Origin: Lachnospiraceae bacterium
Lineage (GTDB): Bacteria; Bacillota; Clostridia; Lachnospirales; Lachnospiraceae
Reading direction: 5' to 3'
Length of the DNA stretch: 54,835 bases
Assembly (NCBI GenBank): GCA_022799755.1
Contig: JAAWOU010000011.1
Coordinates: 1 to 54,835 of the forward strand
The translations under genes and the position numbers were made by a program. The notes under the pieces were generated by a model. That model saw nothing but the letters and a program-made list of their open reading frames with translations, was not told the DNA's origin and ran no database searches. Within the stretch, counting starts at the first letter, position 1. Every line of letters starts with the position of its first letter. Shown piece by piece: positions 54,099-54,835 of the stretch.

Positions 54099-54272
54099 AT
54101 ACCCCTCCTCCGGCGTTCCCGCACTATAGACAAATACGCCCTGTCTTCTCTATTCATAGTCTTCGGTCCGCCACTCGTCTTTCCGGTCAGGGAATGCCAT
54201 GCCCTCCGGATAATCCGCACAAGACTCTGCGAACCTGCGAGACAGCTCTCCCGAAAAGATTGCCCCGGCCCA

Positions 54273-54835
54273 CTACATTCTCACCGCCAGCACAGCCATG
54301 TCCTCCTTGCCGGGCAGTTCCACTTTTACCGTGCCGTTTACATGTTCCATGGTCACTTTCCTGGTCATCTCCCAGGTATCGATGACTTCAATGCGGTAAT
54401 CACCCTCCTCGGGAAGCCTTAACTCGGTCAGCGCCGCGCACTGTCTCTCCAAGAACTTCAGATAGGCCTCTTTCCCGCAGTGGCCCACAGCCGTCCGCTC
54501 CTTTGCCACGAAAGAAAGCATCCGCTCTTTGGGGAGGTTCAGCATGGCCATGGTGAAGAAATTCTTCTTTACCTCCTCCGGCGCACCGTTCTCTTTCATG
54601 GCCAGCAGCTGCCCTGTGGTAAGTCTGCTGCCTCCCTCTTCGCCAAAGTCCAAAGGCCCGGGCAGTTCTTCCACGATTCCCCTTAAGAACGCGATCCTGG
54701 CAGGGCTCTCCCCTTTCAGCACGCCGCCCCTTGCCCACCAGAGCACCTCGTCCTTGCTGTAGAAAGTCTCCCCATGGGTGCAGTAGCCGCCGCAGCACAC
54801 TGCAGTCCAGAATCTGCGCGACAGCTCCCTACCGG
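54273..54835 (-). CDS. DUF4038/DUF5605-type glycosidase, C-terminal part
   Basis: The frame is open to the right edge of the window, so only the last 187 residues are seen. CTHGETF, LWWARGGVLKGESPARIAFL and a terminal beta-rich module ending EDMAVLAVRM resemble the C-terminus of DUF4038/DUF5605 glycoside hydrolases of plant-polysaccharide loci in gut Firmicutes. The catalytic barrel is outside. It probably precedes the response-regulator gene in one transcript, about 170 nt apart, which would link that regulator to carbohydrate use; this is inference. Confidence 0.6.
   Translation of the reverse strand, partial: GRELSRRFWTAVCCGGYCTHGETFYSKDEVLWWARGGVLKGESPARIAFLRGIVEELPGPLDFGEEGGSRLTTGQLLAMKENGAPEEVKKNFFTMAMLNLPKERMLSFVAKERTAVGHCGKEAYLKFLERQCAALTELRLPEEGDYRIEVIDTWEMTRKVTMEHVNGTVKVELPGKEDMAVLAVRM

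Noticed and set aside
52371..54422. 683-codon open frame on the plus strand
   Set aside because: It overlaps the MATE gene in another frame and then runs antisense through the response regulator and glycosidase; the translation has atypical composition.
1..54835. CRISPR array, tRNA, rRNA or complete IS element
   Set aside because: No regular spaced repeats, no cloverleaf-like sequence ending in a T-loop consensus, and no intact transposase were seen; the Rpn-type gene is the only transposase-related protein and lacks IS ends.

Overview
The window looks like a chromosomal segment of a Gram-positive gut anaerobe, most likely a Lachnospiraceae-type Clostridia. The signs are strong AGGAGG-like ribosome sites, sigma-A-type promoters, the era / YqzL-like / recO order, a single-chain GlyRS, a giant 2-hydroxyacyl-CoA dehydratase activase fusion and an Rpn-type PD-(D/E)XK protein. 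The backbone is GC-rich. I see no rRNA, tRNA or CRISPR array.

Layout. Position 1 holds the N-terminus of gap (GAPDH, minus) facing a PHP-family histidinol-phosphatase (plus). An HscC-like Hsp70 and an Rpn/PD-(D/E)XK protein follow on the minus strand. From about 4.4 to 21.0 kb lies an AT-rich surface-glycan locus, all minus strand. It encodes several glycosyltransferases, a Wzx-type flippase, an EpsG/Wzy-type polymerase, UDP-GlcNAc 2-epimerase, an FdtA/FdtB-like pair for a dTDP-3-amino-3,6-dideoxyhexose, a GNAT, an acyltransferase-3 and a HAD protein of COG5610 type. The last two are each broken by a single-base-class frameshift inside a homopolymer (G8 and T10 on the coding strand), which suggests phase variation or assembly error. 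The locus is bounded on the upstream side by a solo AbiEi-like protein and a 269-bp segment flanked by perfect 31-bp inverted repeats.

Backbone, 22.4-35.7 kb, minus strand: a methyltransferase, a 1015-aa protein with a degenerate J-domain and helical repeats, glyS, a lipoprotein, recO, a YqzL-like ORF, era, a small basic membrane protein, an M16C/PreP-like metalloprotease, a conserved unknown, a sigma-70-like protein without region 4, and a rhomboid-fold membrane protein with zinc-ribbon cysteines and no visible catalytic motif. The J/TPR protein and the HscC-like Hsp70 are plausible co-chaperone partners now separated by the glycan locus.

35.9-42.5 kb, plus strand: a 1422-aa dehydratase-activase fusion with its own TTGCAT-N17-TATAAT promoter, followed by a 763-aa protein with a cNMP-binding-like N-terminus. 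After this come, convergently, a MATE transporter, a small coiled-coil protein, a truncated Rossmann-fold fragment and a SWIM/SNF2 helicase. Next is a proline biosynthesis operon (proB-proA-proC, plus), and a divergent TetR / MATE pair sharing an operator region. The window ends with an AraC-type response regulator whose receiver domain has lost its middle, and the C-terminal part of a DUF4038/DUF5605-type glycosidase that runs off the edge.
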